The notes beneath the pieces were generated by a model. The model was not told the DNA's origin and ran no database searches. It was given only the letters and a program-made list of their open reading frames with translations. This document shows positions 35,937 through 45,078 of a stretch of DNA of 64,000 nt, in pieces. Source of the DNA: JAFEDN01 sp963844565 (lineage in GTDB: Bacteria; Pseudomonadota; Gammaproteobacteria; Coxiellales; Coxiellaceae); contig CAWJON010000002.1 of assembly GCA_963844565.1 (NCBI GenBank), positions 1,302,001 through 1,366,000 of the forward strand, written 5' to 3'. The position numbers were made by a program, and so were the translations under genes. Position 1 is the stretch's first letter. The number at the start of each line of letters is the position of its first letter.

Positions 35937-37116
35937 AGGCTTTATCTTTTTTAGTCTTGAGCAAGCAATAGATGGAGAGCCAATACAGACTATAAACGAG
36001 CACATCCATTAAAGAAGGTGTGGCGCGATATCCGGTGAAGCTTGTCAATAGTGGCGCAAACAATCCACCATTGCCGATAATAAATGAGGTATCCCAAATT
36101 TTAGTAAATAGCGGCGACAACCAGCCGGCTGCAATTAATTGATCGACACAATTCAACAATAACCCACCGCCTAGCAACAGCAATAAAATTTCAGTTATTT
36201 TAAAGAAAAATCGCCACGAGAAAAATTTATTCCCCAATTGCAATAAATAAATTGTCAATATCGCTAACACAATGCCTAATACCAAAATACCGATCATGGT
36301 TATTGATGTTTGGTTATTTCGCTCAAACCCTAATGCATAAATGAAAATAGCAGCCTCGCTTGCTTCCCGGGCAACCGCAACAGCCACTACTGTTAAAACA
36401 GAAATATTTTGCCATTTATGGGTACTGGTTTTTTGCAACGTATTCTTCATACCAGATTTCAGTTTGTGTGCATTGTCTCGCATCCACTTCACCATATATA
36501 CAATCATTATTGCCGCAACAAAAGTCATTAAAGTCTGGATTCCATCAATCCTGACTAAGATAAAACTCAAAAAAATTGCGCAGAATAAACCAATCGCCAC
36601 CCCTAACCATAAAAACATTACTCCCGCAGGCTGAGCTTTTTTATTTTGTTTAAGCCAACTATATACAATGCCAACCACAAGTAATGCTTCTACACTTTCA
36701 CGCCAGACAATGAATAATATGGCTGAATTTTCTATGCGCGAGACAGGAACCGGCGGAGCAAGTTGCCTTACATCCACTACTAAACCCGCAGCCTTTTTCA
36801 CCATCAGCGTTGCAGTTGTTGAATGAGGATTAAAGTCATTAAAGAAAACATAGGAGCCAACGGTTAGGCCTACCTTAAATGTTTTATCCGTATCAGCATA
36901 TACCTCAACTGAGGTATCGGAATTCTCAAGTTCGACCGGAATTCCCGCTCTATTGATGACATGAATAATAAAAGGGGTATTTTCGGGAATTGTGTCTGGT
37001 GAGAGTATGACATCTGTTGCTGTCACCGTGGCGTTAACTACTATTGGTTCTTTGCTATTTTCCGCATGTACTACTCCTGTAAATAGCAAGAGTAGCAAAA
37101 ATAAGAAAGGAAGCAT
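35926..37116 (-). CDS. Ftr1-family iron permease with N-terminal cupredoxin-like domain
   Basis: 396 residues from the Met at 37116, placed 3 nt after the p19 stop with AGGAG in front. Signal peptide (FLFLLLLLFTGVVHAE), cupredoxin-like domain to about 110, then seven helices. The two iron-permeation motifs R-E-x-x-E are WRESVEALLV and AREASEAAIFIY. Imports iron across the inner membrane together with P19. Part of the p19-ftr1-FeS-fur operon. Confidence 0.93.
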   Translation of the reverse strand: MLPFLFLLLLLFTGVVHAENSKEPIVVNATVTATDVILSPDTIPENTPFIIHVINRAGIPVELENSDTSVEVYADTDKTFKVGLTVGSYVFFNDFNPHSTTATLMVKKAAGLVVDVRQLAPPVPVSRIENSAILFIVWRESVEALLVVGIVYSWLKQNKKAQPAGVMFLWLGVAIGLFCAIFLSFILVRIDGIQTLMTFVAAIMIVYMVKWMRDNAHKLKSGMKNTLQKTSTHKWQNISVLTVVAVAVAREASEAAIFIYALGFERNNQTSITMIGILVLGIVLAILTIYLLQLGNKFFSWRFFFKITEILLLLLGGGLLLNCVDQLIAAGWLSPLFTKIWDTSFIIGNGGLFAPLLTSFTGYRATPSLMDVLVYSLYWLSIYCLLKTKKDKAYAK

Positions 37117-37120
37117 GCTC

Positions 37121-37771
37121 CTAATATCCTCCTTTTTTACCAATGCCTGTCCATGAGAAAAGGTAAATTTGTTTAAATTGCCAATCTACAAACTCCGTTC
37201 CTAAAATTTTACTTTCGGTATCCGTGTGCCAGCCAAAATCAGGAACGGTATGAGCATTAAATGTCACCACATAAAATCCCGGGCCAGCCAGTTTTACATT
37301 GTCTCCATAATGCGCACCATCTGATGCGACCATCGGCATCAAGTTTTTGCCATCTACTAAAGGACGCGAGCTACCTACCTTTTGAAGGGTATAAGCCACT
37401 GACGCATTGGGTAACCAATCACCAGGCGCAAAACCTCGTGATTTAAGGTTTTGTTTAGCATGGATATCCATTTCCAGATGAATATCCGATTGTTCTCTCG
37501 GGCGCATCATTCCGGCGGGAGACATGGTGATAGGCTGTAAATAGACGGCTCCTACGCTCAGTTGAGGTGGTATGGTGGTGGTATTGTTACGAGGGATAGT
37601 GTATTTTCCAGCCACCTTGGTCGCAGACCCTAAAATTTGAGCACATGCTGAATCTAGAGCGACTTTGGAATCTAGTAAAGGTAAAGGACATAACGGTGTT
37701 TCGGCGGCTAAAGCAGGCGCAGAAACACTGGCTATTATCAAGGCAGACAGCAACAACTTCTTTTTTATCAT
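37121..37771 (-). CDS. Periplasmic iron-binding P19/Tp34-type protein
   Basis: 216 residues with signal peptide (LLLSALIIASVSAPALAAE). P19-family landmarks: IHLEMDIHA (metal-binding Glu/His region), PNASVAYTLQKVGSS, LMPMVASDGAHYGDNVKL and YVVTFNAHTVPDFGWHTD. Binds iron, with copper in known members, and presents it to the Ftr1 permease. First gene of the operon, 35 nt downstream of the Fur palindrome. Confidence 0.9.
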   Translation of the reverse strand: MIKKKLLLSALIIASVSAPALAAETPLCPLPLLDSKVALDSACAQILGSATKVAGKYTIPRNNTTTIPPQLSVGAVYLQPITMSPAGMMRPREQSDIHLEMDIHAKQNLKSRGFAPGDWLPNASVAYTLQKVGSSRPLVDGKNLMPMVASDGAHYGDNVKLAGPGFYVVTFNAHTVPDFGWHTDTESKILGTEFVDWQFKQIYLFSWTGIGKKGGY

Positions 37772-37805
37772 CAGACATCCCCGGGTGAATAAATGAACCC
37801 GCCTA

Positions 37806-37830
37806 AATAATAATGAGAATCATTATTATT
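37806..37830. promoter_or_regulatory. Fur box controlling the p19-ftr1-FeS-fur operon
   Basis: A 25-bp near-perfect palindrome of AATAATAATGAGAATCATTA followed by TTATT, very close to the GATAATGATAATCATTATC consensus. Located 35-59 nt before the p19 start. With fur at the operon's end, binding here would close a negative feedback loop. Confidence 0.93.
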
Positions 37831-37918
37831 TGCAAGAAAAAATACTCATAGGATGAGATTATTTTACGCCATCCGCAAGTTCCTTACTAATAAGTTATTG
37901 TTAAATTTAAAAATTTTA

Positions 37919-39208
37919 TTAAAAACGTTGAAAAGATTGTGGAAAATTTAACGTAGCTGAATCACTCCAGGCTTCTAAACAAGCGGCTACCTGATTATGG
38001 GCGGATTTATTCACTCCCGCATATTGAAAAATTATAGTAGTGATATTAGCTTTGCCTCCCATTAAGGGAATAGCTTGATGAACCTGTTGGCGGACACCGT
38101 GGTTATATTCTTTAATTTCTTGGCTTAATAATGTGTATTTATTTTCAGTAAACCGATATAGAGGTTTAACGTCTATATCATCTCCACAATTTTTTATCTT
38201 GGTATTTAAACCAAATCCCGCCAGTGTAAATATCAGTCCTACTATTCGTTTTTCAAATAATTCATTTCTGCCAAATGACAGTGACTGTAAACAACTTCGA
38301 TTATTTGTAGGATGGTATAGCCCCATACAGAAAGCTAATCTTTTCTTGAAGTTAACACCATATGTGCTTGTTAACTCATAAAGGTCCTTATATATTTCTG
38401 TCCCGCAACGATCGAGACTTTGTTCAACCGCCAATCTAGTTAGAAAAGGAAGCCAAGGAACGTCTGTATTTTCTTGAGCTTTGAAGCCCAACCTTCTATC
38501 CGGATTAAAACCATTTAGAAATAATAAACTCAGAAATTCTTTAGCAATTAAAGAATATTGAGTAGCATCTTCGACAAACTCATTTACTGGGTTAACCCAG
38601 TATGGTTCTCGATTTGAATTAGAAAACTGTTTCGTGTGTGCGTTGAAATCAGCTTTTTGTTCTTCAATTAAATATTTTGCCAATTGAATATTAAGCTGCC
38701 GAAAAGCCTCCACTAAAAGAACATTGGGGTCTGCCCCACCTGCGCCAATAAAAAATTGAACGATTTTTATTTGTGATTTAATCTTTTCCTCTAATTTTTC
38801 TTTGAGCTTCAATAAAAATTTTCGAGTAACTGCCAATATTTCTGAAGAGAAATCTAGAGAGAGCTTGGCAATTTCCTGAATGATGATCTCAGATGGGCTG
38901 CTTAAAAAGATATACCATTTCTCATTGTCCCAGGATAAAGCGTCTAAAATTGTATTTATGTCCTTTGCTTCTTGTTCTTCTCTAAGAATTGAAAAGAACA
39001 GTTCTTTGATTGTGTCGAAAGGACTAGGAATAAGCCATATACATTTATTTTTTTCTTCATTCGGTTCGGAATCGAAAAGGACCTTTAAAGCAACCTGCTT
39101 GATATCATAGGCATCTGCTAATCTTGTTAGAGTAATCGCATCGCCATCTCCCAAAGCCTTTTTTATCTCTTCTGCGATTTCAGGGGTGATCGATTTGCTT
39201 CCTTTCAT
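37919..39208 (-). CDS. 429-aa orphan with degenerate ankyrin-like repeats
   Basis: Not firmly recognised. Between about 150 and 330 several helix pairs end in ankyrin-like turns: IGAGGADPNVLLVEAFRQ, LAKYLIEEQKADFNAHTKQ, LLFLNGFNPDRRLGFK, LAGFGLNTKIKN. The N-terminal 100 residues look like a separate helical domain. No signal peptide. Ribosome site GGGAGGG before ATG. Ankyrin-type orphans are common secreted effectors in intracellular bacteria; secretion is not shown here. Confidence 0.6.
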   Translation of the reverse strand: MKGSKSITPEIAEEIKKALGDGDAITLTRLADAYDIKQVALKVLFDSEPNEEKNKCIWLIPSPFDTIKELFFSILREEQEAKDINTILDALSWDNEKWYIFLSSPSEIIIQEIAKLSLDFSSEILAVTRKFLLKLKEKLEEKIKSQIKIVQFFIGAGGADPNVLLVEAFRQLNIQLAKYLIEEQKADFNAHTKQFSNSNREPYWVNPVNEFVEDATQYSLIAKEFLSLLFLNGFNPDRRLGFKAQENTDVPWLPFLTRLAVEQSLDRCGTEIYKDLYELTSTYGVNFKKRLAFCMGLYHPTNNRSCLQSLSFGRNELFEKRIVGLIFTLAGFGLNTKIKNCGDDIDVKPLYRFTENKYTLLSQEIKEYNHGVRQQVHQAIPLMGGKANITTIIFQYAGVNKSAHNQVAACLEAWSDSATLNFPQSFQRF

Positions 39209-39268
39209 CTTACCCTCCCTATTCTTCTAATTTTTTAAATATATTACTTTCTGATAGGTAAGTAAACC

Positions 39269-39367
39269 AGTTGTAGTTTTTTTATCCATTGTGATACACT
39301 CGAAGAAAGGTAAAAATATTGTGGGCTATGGAAGGGGAATAAACAGGATTTGGGGGAGTTAATACTA
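39269..39367 (+). repeat. Duplicated upstream region of the second secreted-protein gene
   Basis: Matches 27088-27187 closely, including GGGCTATGGAAGGGGAA in front of the ribosome site. Together with the coding copies the duplicated unit is about 540 bp (27088-27631 and 39269-39811), same orientation, so promoter and gene were copied together. Confidence 0.8.
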
Positions 39368-39811
39368 ATGAAAAAAAAGAAAATTCTAAAATGTATTTTC
39401 GGCTTATCTACTTTAGTCACCGTTTCGCTAAGCTTTGCCAATTGCCCGGATCCCAATACCTTAACCTATTTTTGTGAAGAACTACCGTCAGGCCAAGCCT
39501 GTTATTGGATAACCCAAAACGCTTGTTTTGAAGCCAGCGCACAAGGATTCGGCGCCAAAAATGGCGATAAAGCGGGTTCCTTTATCGGCGCAGCATGGTG
39601 GCAGTCTAGTTCATCTGATAGGCTCGGTACTTCCAGCTGCTTTTACCAAGGCCCAAGAGGTTATGGGGTAATTAATGCTTTCCAAGGCGCTCACTATGGT
39701 GAGGTGCCAAAACCTCAAGGGAGCAATTGGGGACCCAGCGTTAAGGCCGGAACATTTAGTTGTCAAGGCAATAACGTAAGTGATTGTCAGTTTAAATTCT
39801 GTAACCATTAG
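39368..39811 (+). CDS. Small secreted Cys/Trp-rich protein, copy 2 (DUF3757-like)
   Basis: 147 residues from ATG 39368, 10 nt after GGGGGAG; an in-frame TTG 18 nt upstream is unlikely. Signal peptide (CIFGLSTLVTVSLSFA) and the same ten-cysteine mature part as the copy at 27188, with about 15 substitutions, mostly conservative. Both copies are intact, which argues for continued use. Confidence 0.7.
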   Translation: MKKKKILKCIFGLSTLVTVSLSFANCPDPNTLTYFCEELPSGQACYWITQNACFEASAQGFGAKNGDKAGSFIGAAWWQSSSSDRLGTSSCFYQGPRGYGVINAFQGAHYGEVPKPQGSNWGPSVKAGTFSCQGNNVSDCQFKFCNH

Positions 39812-39938
39812 CAAACAAAGAAAAGCCTAAAAATTTACCCATTTCTAGGTGAAAAACTGACATTAATAATTTTGCAAGCTGCGATTATGTACGGTAGAAT
39901 TGGAAATTCTAGAATCAATTAGAAAGGAGTAAAGTAAA

Positions 39939-40598
39939 ATGAAATCTATTGCTAATTTATCAAAAAATTTATGTATCGGCCTGGCTTTATTATTTATCGT
40001 CGGTTGCACCACGGATCCTTATACCGGCGAAAAAACGATAAGTAATACAGGCCTTGGCGCTGGTATTGGCGCCGCAGGTGGCGCTTTAATTGGTGGTATC
40101 GCCGGAAATGGTACAGGCGCCTTAATCGGCGCTGGAGTGGGAGCCGCAGTGGGTGGCGTTGCGGGCAATATGATGGATCGACAAGCTGATGCTTTGCGAC
40201 GACAGCTTCAAAGTACTGGGGTTAGAGTCGTGCAAAATCCACAATCTGGAGATATTCACCTGATTATGCCTGGAGACATTACTTTTAAAACCAATAGTGC
40301 AGATATTCAGTCAACATTTTATCCTGTCCTGAACTCAGTTGCGATTGTATTAGCTAAATATAATAAAACTATTATTCAAATTGAGGGTTATACGGATAAC
40401 ACTGGGAAACCAACTTATAATCAAGAGCTCTCTGAAAGACGAGCCAATTCTGTAGCACAATATTTAATAAGCCAGAAAATTAATTCAAACCGCATTGCAA
40501 CAAGGGGATTTGGTCAACGTAATCCCATTGCCAGTAATGAGACCGCAATTGGGCGTGAACAAAATCGTCGAGTAGAAATAACCATTCATTCGATCTGA
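39939..40598 (+). CDS. OmpA-family lipoprotein with glycine zipper (YiaD-like)
   Basis: 219 residues. Lipoprotein signal (LALLFIVGC, Cys 23), glycine-zipper hairpin (GLGAGIGAAGGALIGGIAG, GALIGAGVGAAVGGVAGNMM) and a C-terminal OmpA domain with IEGYTDNTGKPTYNQELSE-RRA and NRRVEITI peptidoglycan-binding residues. Tethers outer membrane to peptidoglycan. AAGGAG ribosome site. Stand-alone gene. Confidence 0.92.
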   Translation: MKSIANLSKNLCIGLALLFIVGCTTDPYTGEKTISNTGLGAGIGAAGGALIGGIAGNGTGALIGAGVGAAVGGVAGNMMDRQADALRRQLQSTGVRVVQNPQSGDIHLIMPGDITFKTNSADIQSTFYPVLNSVAIVLAKYNKTIIQIEGYTDNTGKPTYNQELSERRANSVAQYLISQKINSNRIATRGFGQRNPIASNETAIGREQNRRVEITIHSI

Positions 40599-40675
40599 TT
40601 CGAGCTAATTACATTGACAAAAACAATAAAATTTGTCATTCTAAAATTCCAGACTGAAAAGAATGATTGTACAGA

Positions 40676-41764
40676 ATGACAAATTTTTTTAATTTGGTTA
40701 AACAAAATCTTCCACTAGAAGAAGCAATTATTATTAGCGTATTTCTAGGCTTAATTTCTACTTACTTTCTAAAGAAAATAATTAAAAAATATATCCACTC
40801 TCCTCACTTAACGCCATTAACTGTAACAATTTCCGCTTTCACGAGAGCTTTATATATTATTTTTCCATTAATTTATTTCAGCTTTTCAACGTCTTTACTC
40901 AATTTATCCAACATATCACATGATATAGAAATTTTGATAAAAATTTTAACCACTCTCGCCTTGAGTGTGGCCGCCATCAAAATGTTAGATTATATTGACA
41001 TTTGGATAGAGCGGAAAAAAAATACACAACAATCATCTTCACTCCGCACATTGATCACTCGCGGTTATTTGTTGAAAAAATTGTTAACCACTCTTATCGT
41101 GTTACTTGGTATTGCATTGGTTCTGCTTAATTTTCCTGCCCTAAAAGAATTGGGAAAAGGTATTTTAATTTCGGCCAGTGTTCTCGGAGGCATATTAGCG
41201 TTTGCCGCACAGAAAATCTTCTCAAATATTTTTTCTGGCATAGATTTCATTTTAAACAGACCCATATCTATTGGAGACCTCATAACAATTGATACCGAGT
41301 TGGGAACGATTGAAAAAATCACATTGAATCAAATTCATCTGCGAACCTGGGATTTACGTTTAATAATTTACCCACTAACTTATTTTATTACTAATCCATT
41401 TCAAAATTTAAGCCACAATGAACAGGGCTTTCTTGGGACCATTTTACTTTACGTAGATTACAAAGTGAATATTGAAAAAATTCGTCAACTCTTAACAGAA
41501 ATTCTAAATAATTCACCATGCTGGGATAAAAAATCAAACACGCTACAAATGATAGAATGCAATGAAAATGCTGTTCAATTGCGTGCAGTCGTGAGCGCCA
41601 AAAATGCCGGGGATTTATGGAATTTACGGTGTTACGTACGAGAACAACTGATTAAATCTATTTATCTCAATTATCCAGAAATTCTTCCTAAAAAATATAT
41701 CGAATTAAATGATAGGCTCGGCAGCGCTAAAAAAACTGCTGTCGCAGAATCCGTTCTAGATTAG
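40676..41764 (+). CDS. MscS-family mechanosensitive ion channel
   Basis: About 362 residues from ATG 40676. Four to five helices, the pore helix SASVLGGILAFAAQKIFSNI, then the beta domain RPISIGDLITI, GTIEKITLNQIHLRTWD and FITNPFQNLS. Opens under membrane tension to release solutes on osmotic downshift. Start chosen over a TTG 9 nt upstream. Intact. Confidence 0.88.
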   Translation: MTNFFNLVKQNLPLEEAIIISVFLGLISTYFLKKIIKKYIHSPHLTPLTVTISAFTRALYIIFPLIYFSFSTSLLNLSNISHDIEILIKILTTLALSVAAIKMLDYIDIWIERKKNTQQSSSLRTLITRGYLLKKLLTTLIVLLGIALVLLNFPALKELGKGILISASVLGGILAFAAQKIFSNIFSGIDFILNRPISIGDLITIDTELGTIEKITLNQIHLRTWDLRLIIYPLTYFITNPFQNLSHNEQGFLGTILLYVDYKVNIEKIRQLLTEILNNSPCWDKKSNTLQMIECNENAVQLRAVVSAKNAGDLWNLRCYVREQLIKSIYLNYPEILPKKYIELNDRLGSAKKTAVAESVLD

Positions 41765-41862
41765 CCAGATTAATCACAAATCAGCTACGCCATTCAAATT
41801 TTAGACTATTATTAACTAAATGATCCTTCCGTTATAATACCGACTAAAAGAAAGGAAAAAAA

Positions 41863-42543
41863 ATGAAAATATTGATGGTATTGACTTCCCACAATCAACT
41901 TGGCGACACTGGCCGCAAAACTGGTTTTTGGCTGGAAGAATTCGCGGCGCCTTATTTTGTTTTTCGAGATGCCGGTGTCAAACTGACCTTGGCCTCACCG
42001 AAAGGTGGGCAGCCGCCAGTCGATCCGAAAAGCGATTTACCGGAAAATCAAACACCTGCCATGTCACGGTTCAAGCAGGATGAGGTGGCAAAAAAAGCGC
42101 TTTCCCAAACCTCCCAGCTTGCCGATATAAGAGCAGAAGATTTCGACACAATATTTTATGTTGGTGGCCACGGCCCCTTGTGGGATCTTGCTGAAAGTCC
42201 CGTTTCAATCGCCTTGATCGAATCTTTCTACAATTCCGATAAGCCAGTTGCTTTAGTATGCCATTCACCCGGCGTGCTCCATCGGGTTAGCTACAAAGGC
42301 GCCCCAATCGTAAAGGGTAAGCGGGTGACTGGTTTTACCAACAGTGAAGAGGAAGAAATGAAGCTTACGACGGTCGTTCCATTCCTCGTCGAGGACGAAC
42401 TAAAGAAATTGGGAGCACAGTTTGAGAAAGCTCCAAATTGGCAAAGTTTTGTAATCGTTGACGGACATCTCATTACCGGGCAAAATCCTGCTTCCTCCAC
42501 CGCCGCAGCCCAAGCGTTGGTGAAGTTAATTTCAAAACTCTAA
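41863..42543 (+). CDS. DJ-1/PfpI-superfamily protein (class I glutamine amidotransferase-like)
   Basis: 226 residues. GRKTGFWLEEFAAPYFVF near the N-terminus, FYVGGHGPLWDL, and the nucleophile elbow PVALVCHSPGVL with the conserved Cys, followed by VTGFTNSEEE. This is the Hsp31/YhbO-like glyoxalase III-type branch, acting on reactive aldehydes or as a chaperone. AAAGGAAA ribosome site. 23 nt ahead of the GST gene, so likely an operon for electrophile stress. Confidence 0.85.
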   Translation: MKILMVLTSHNQLGDTGRKTGFWLEEFAAPYFVFRDAGVKLTLASPKGGQPPVDPKSDLPENQTPAMSRFKQDEVAKKALSQTSQLADIRAEDFDTIFYVGGHGPLWDLAESPVSIALIESFYNSDKPVALVCHSPGVLHRVSYKGAPIVKGKRVTGFTNSEEEEMKLTTVVPFLVEDELKKLGAQFEKAPNWQSFVIVDGHLITGQNPASSTAAAQALVKLISKL

Positions 42544-42566
42544 AATTAACAAGGAGAATAAAATTT

Positions 42567-43202
42567 GTGATTGATCTATATTACTGGCCAACCCCTAATG
42601 GTGACAAGATTGCTATCTTCTTAGAAGAGGCAGGTTTAGAATATCAATTTATTCGCGTAGATATTTTTAATCAGGAGCAATTTTCACCTAATTTTTTACG
42701 CATATCTCCGAATAATAAAATTCCCGCCATAGTTGACCATAATCCTAATGACAAAGGTCAACCAGTAAGCATTTTTGAGTCTGGGGCGATTTTAATTTAT
42801 TTGGCTGAAAAAACCGGACAGTTCTTCTCACAAAATTTTAGAGCACGTTTAGAAACGCTCCAATGGTTATTTTGGCAAGTCGGAGGATTGGGCCCGATGG
42901 CTGGGCAGAATCATCATTTTTCGCGATATGCACCTGAACGTATCCCCTACGCCATTAACAGATACATAAAAGAAACGACACGCTTATATAATGTTTTAGA
43001 AAAACGGTTAATAGGACGCGATTTTTTGATAGGGGATTATTCTATCGCTGATATGGCTATTTATCCTTGGGTTGCCCTATATGACTGGCAATCTCAAAAA
43101 ATTAACGATTTTCCAGAAATTAAACGTTGGCTACTCAGTATTCAACAACGCCCTGCTGTTCAAAGAGCCTATGCCAAAGGCGGTCCAGGTGGCAGTCATT
43201 AG
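42567..43202 (+). CDS. Glutathione S-transferase family protein (YfcG-like)
   Basis: 211 residues, GTG start with AAGGAG. Thioredoxin-like N-terminal domain (DLYYWPTPNGDKIAIFLEEA, NNKIPAIVDH, FESGAILIYLAEKTG) and helical C-terminal domain (QVGGLGPMAGQNHHF, IADMAIYPWV) as in YfcG-type disulphide reductases. Coupled with the DJ-1-like gene. The stop is immediately followed by AGGGTCTGACCCT, a short palindromic REP relic at 43201-43212. Confidence 0.88.
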   Translation: MIDLYYWPTPNGDKIAIFLEEAGLEYQFIRVDIFNQEQFSPNFLRISPNNKIPAIVDHNPNDKGQPVSIFESGAILIYLAEKTGQFFSQNFRARLETLQWLFWQVGGLGPMAGQNHHFSRYAPERIPYAINRYIKETTRLYNVLEKRLIGRDFLIGDYSIADMAIYPWVALYDWQSQKINDFPEIKRWLLSIQQRPAVQRAYAKGGPGGSH

Positions 43203-43220
43203 GGTCTGACCCTCCGCAGC

Positions 43221-44648
43221 TCATTTACTATATCCCATTTGTATTTTAGAAGGTGGTTTGATGCCCACATAATTAATAACAGTCATCATACCGCTTTCTT
43301 GATGGTATAACATATGACAATGTAACATCCAATTGCCGGGGTTATTGCTATCAAACTCTACATTTACTGAAGTATGCGGCAATACCAGCACGGTATCACG
43401 CATGGCTCCATCTTTAATAGTTTGACCATTGATTTTGCTGATCTCGAAAACATGACCATGTAGATGCATGGGATGGGCCATATTTGTCTCGTTAATAAAA
43501 ATCATTTCAATTCGATTATTTGGCTGGATAGACAGTGGCGTGATGTCTGGCCATACTTGATTGTTAATTTTCCATATATATTTGGCCATGTCGCCACCCA
43601 GTTTAACCATAAGCGTTTGCTGCGCCGGTTTAACTGACAATGGATGAGTCGCGTTTATTTTTAATTCTTGAGCATAATTAAGGGCGCCAGCTTCTTGCGA
43701 CGCGGTCTCACTAACAGAAGGAAGAATAGCTTTTTTAGTCTGCAAAATCAGGCCTGTTTGCAAATGAGAACCCTCGCCTTGCGCCAAGATAGGATAGGCC
43801 CCTTCCCGGCTGGGAATTTTTACTAGAATATCCATACGCTGTCCAATCGCGAGTTGAAATTTGTTTTCTGATAAAGGCTTGATAGCCTCGCCATCCACTG
43901 CAATAGCTTGCCCTTTCAATTTACCGGTATTCACAAAAAAATTAGTAGCGGCAGCGCCATCAATAATTCTAAGCCTAACTGTTTCTCCCGGATTTACCGA
44001 AATGATTTCAGGATTTTTTAACGTTCGATAATTAGTTAAATACGCATCATAAGACACATCATTTAAATCTGGTAAATCTGGCTTCATGGAAGACATATCT
44101 GCACCACTGCGCAGTTCATGCAGAATGGCCTGCGGGGATTTATGACTAAAATCCGTCAGAAACATAATAACTTCTTTATAATTTTGTTTTTCGTTGGGAT
44201 CAGTAATGATAAAAGGTGCAGACAAATCTTGCTGGATTTGTAGATCATAGTGAGAATGCATCCAATAAGTACCTGACTGGATCAGTTTAAAATGATAATG
44301 ATACTGCCCTCCCGGCGGAATAAGTGGCTGAGTCACAAACGCTACGCCATCTTGATTATTCGGAACGATTAGTCCGTGCCAATGTATGGTGGTAGGCACA
44401 TCGGTTTGATTTTTAACAACCGCATCAAAATATTGTCCTTTCACCCCATGATAGCCCCAAGATCCATCAGGCTGCACAATACGATAGACCGTAGCAGGTT
44501 TGCCATCTACGGTTGATGGGTATTTTTTAATGATTAGTGTGGTCGTTGGATGAGTGACTGTATTAGAACTGGCTATCGCCTCAGCATCTAGAAATACATA
44601 AATTAAATTTATGATAATAGTGATGATATATTTTAGAATTTTTTTCAT
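43221..44648 (-). CDS. Multicopper oxidase (exported)
   Basis: 475 residues with an N-terminal hydrophobic export signal. Copper ligands: IHWHGLIVPN, YWMHSHYD, HPMHLHGHVFEI and LHCHMLYHQESGMM, the full set for type 1, 2 and 3 copper sites. Three cupredoxin domains. Family enzymes oxidise Cu(I), Fe(II), Mn(II) or phenols with oxygen in the periplasm. No copper regulator adjoins it. Intact. Confidence 0.92.
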   Translation of the reverse strand: MKKILKYIITIIINLIYVFLDAEAIASSNTVTHPTTTLIIKKYPSTVDGKPATVYRIVQPDGSWGYHGVKGQYFDAVVKNQTDVPTTIHWHGLIVPNNQDGVAFVTQPLIPPGGQYHYHFKLIQSGTYWMHSHYDLQIQQDLSAPFIITDPNEKQNYKEVIMFLTDFSHKSPQAILHELRSGADMSSMKPDLPDLNDVSYDAYLTNYRTLKNPEIISVNPGETVRLRIIDGAAATNFFVNTGKLKGQAIAVDGEAIKPLSENKFQLAIGQRMDILVKIPSREGAYPILAQGEGSHLQTGLILQTKKAILPSVSETASQEAGALNYAQELKINATHPLSVKPAQQTLMVKLGGDMAKYIWKINNQVWPDITPLSIQPNNRIEMIFINETNMAHPMHLHGHVFEISKINGQTIKDGAMRDTVLVLPHTSVNVEFDSNNPGNWMLHCHMLYHQESGMMTVINYVGIKPPSKIQMGYSK

Positions 44649-44735
44649 GCCGATTTATATAATCCCTATAATCGCCGATGGGAGCGCTACTGGCAATTAT
44701 AACCCACCTACTCTGAATTTTGATATACTGGATGT

Positions 44736-45041
44736 ATGAAAAAATTAATTTCCGGCTTGAACAGAGTGGAGCTTTATTTGCTCAAATCTCTTTTAGAGAG
44801 TGAAGGAATTGCTTGTTTTTTAAAAAATGAATATCCACCTGCAGCAGGAGAATTGCCTCCCCTTTTAGCCACGCCTGAGTTATGGATTGCAGATAGCTCT
44901 CAATATGAACAAGCTATCCTCCTTATTCAGGAAAATTCGCCGGTTTCGCATGCGGTTGATTCATGGCAATGCCCAGGTTGCCATGAAAAATTGGAAGGTC
45001 AATTCACTAACTGCTGGCATTGCGGCACTCAAAAACCCTAA
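44736..45041 (+). CDS. DUF2007 protein with C-terminal zinc ribbon
   Basis: 101 residues. N-terminal DUF2007 fold (VELYLLKSLLESEGIACFL, PELWIADSSQYEQAILLI) followed by a CPGC...CWHC zinc ribbon. The family is called putative signal-transducing proteins but its biochemical role is unknown. Stand-alone. Confidence 0.82.
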   Translation: MKKLISGLNRVELYLLKSLLESEGIACFLKNEYPPAAGELPPLLATPELWIADSSQYEQAILLIQENSPVSHAVDSWQCPGCHEKLEGQFTNCWHCGTQKP

Positions 45042-45078
45042 GATTCTTTAAATGATAGCCCCCTCTGAGATAGAAAGT

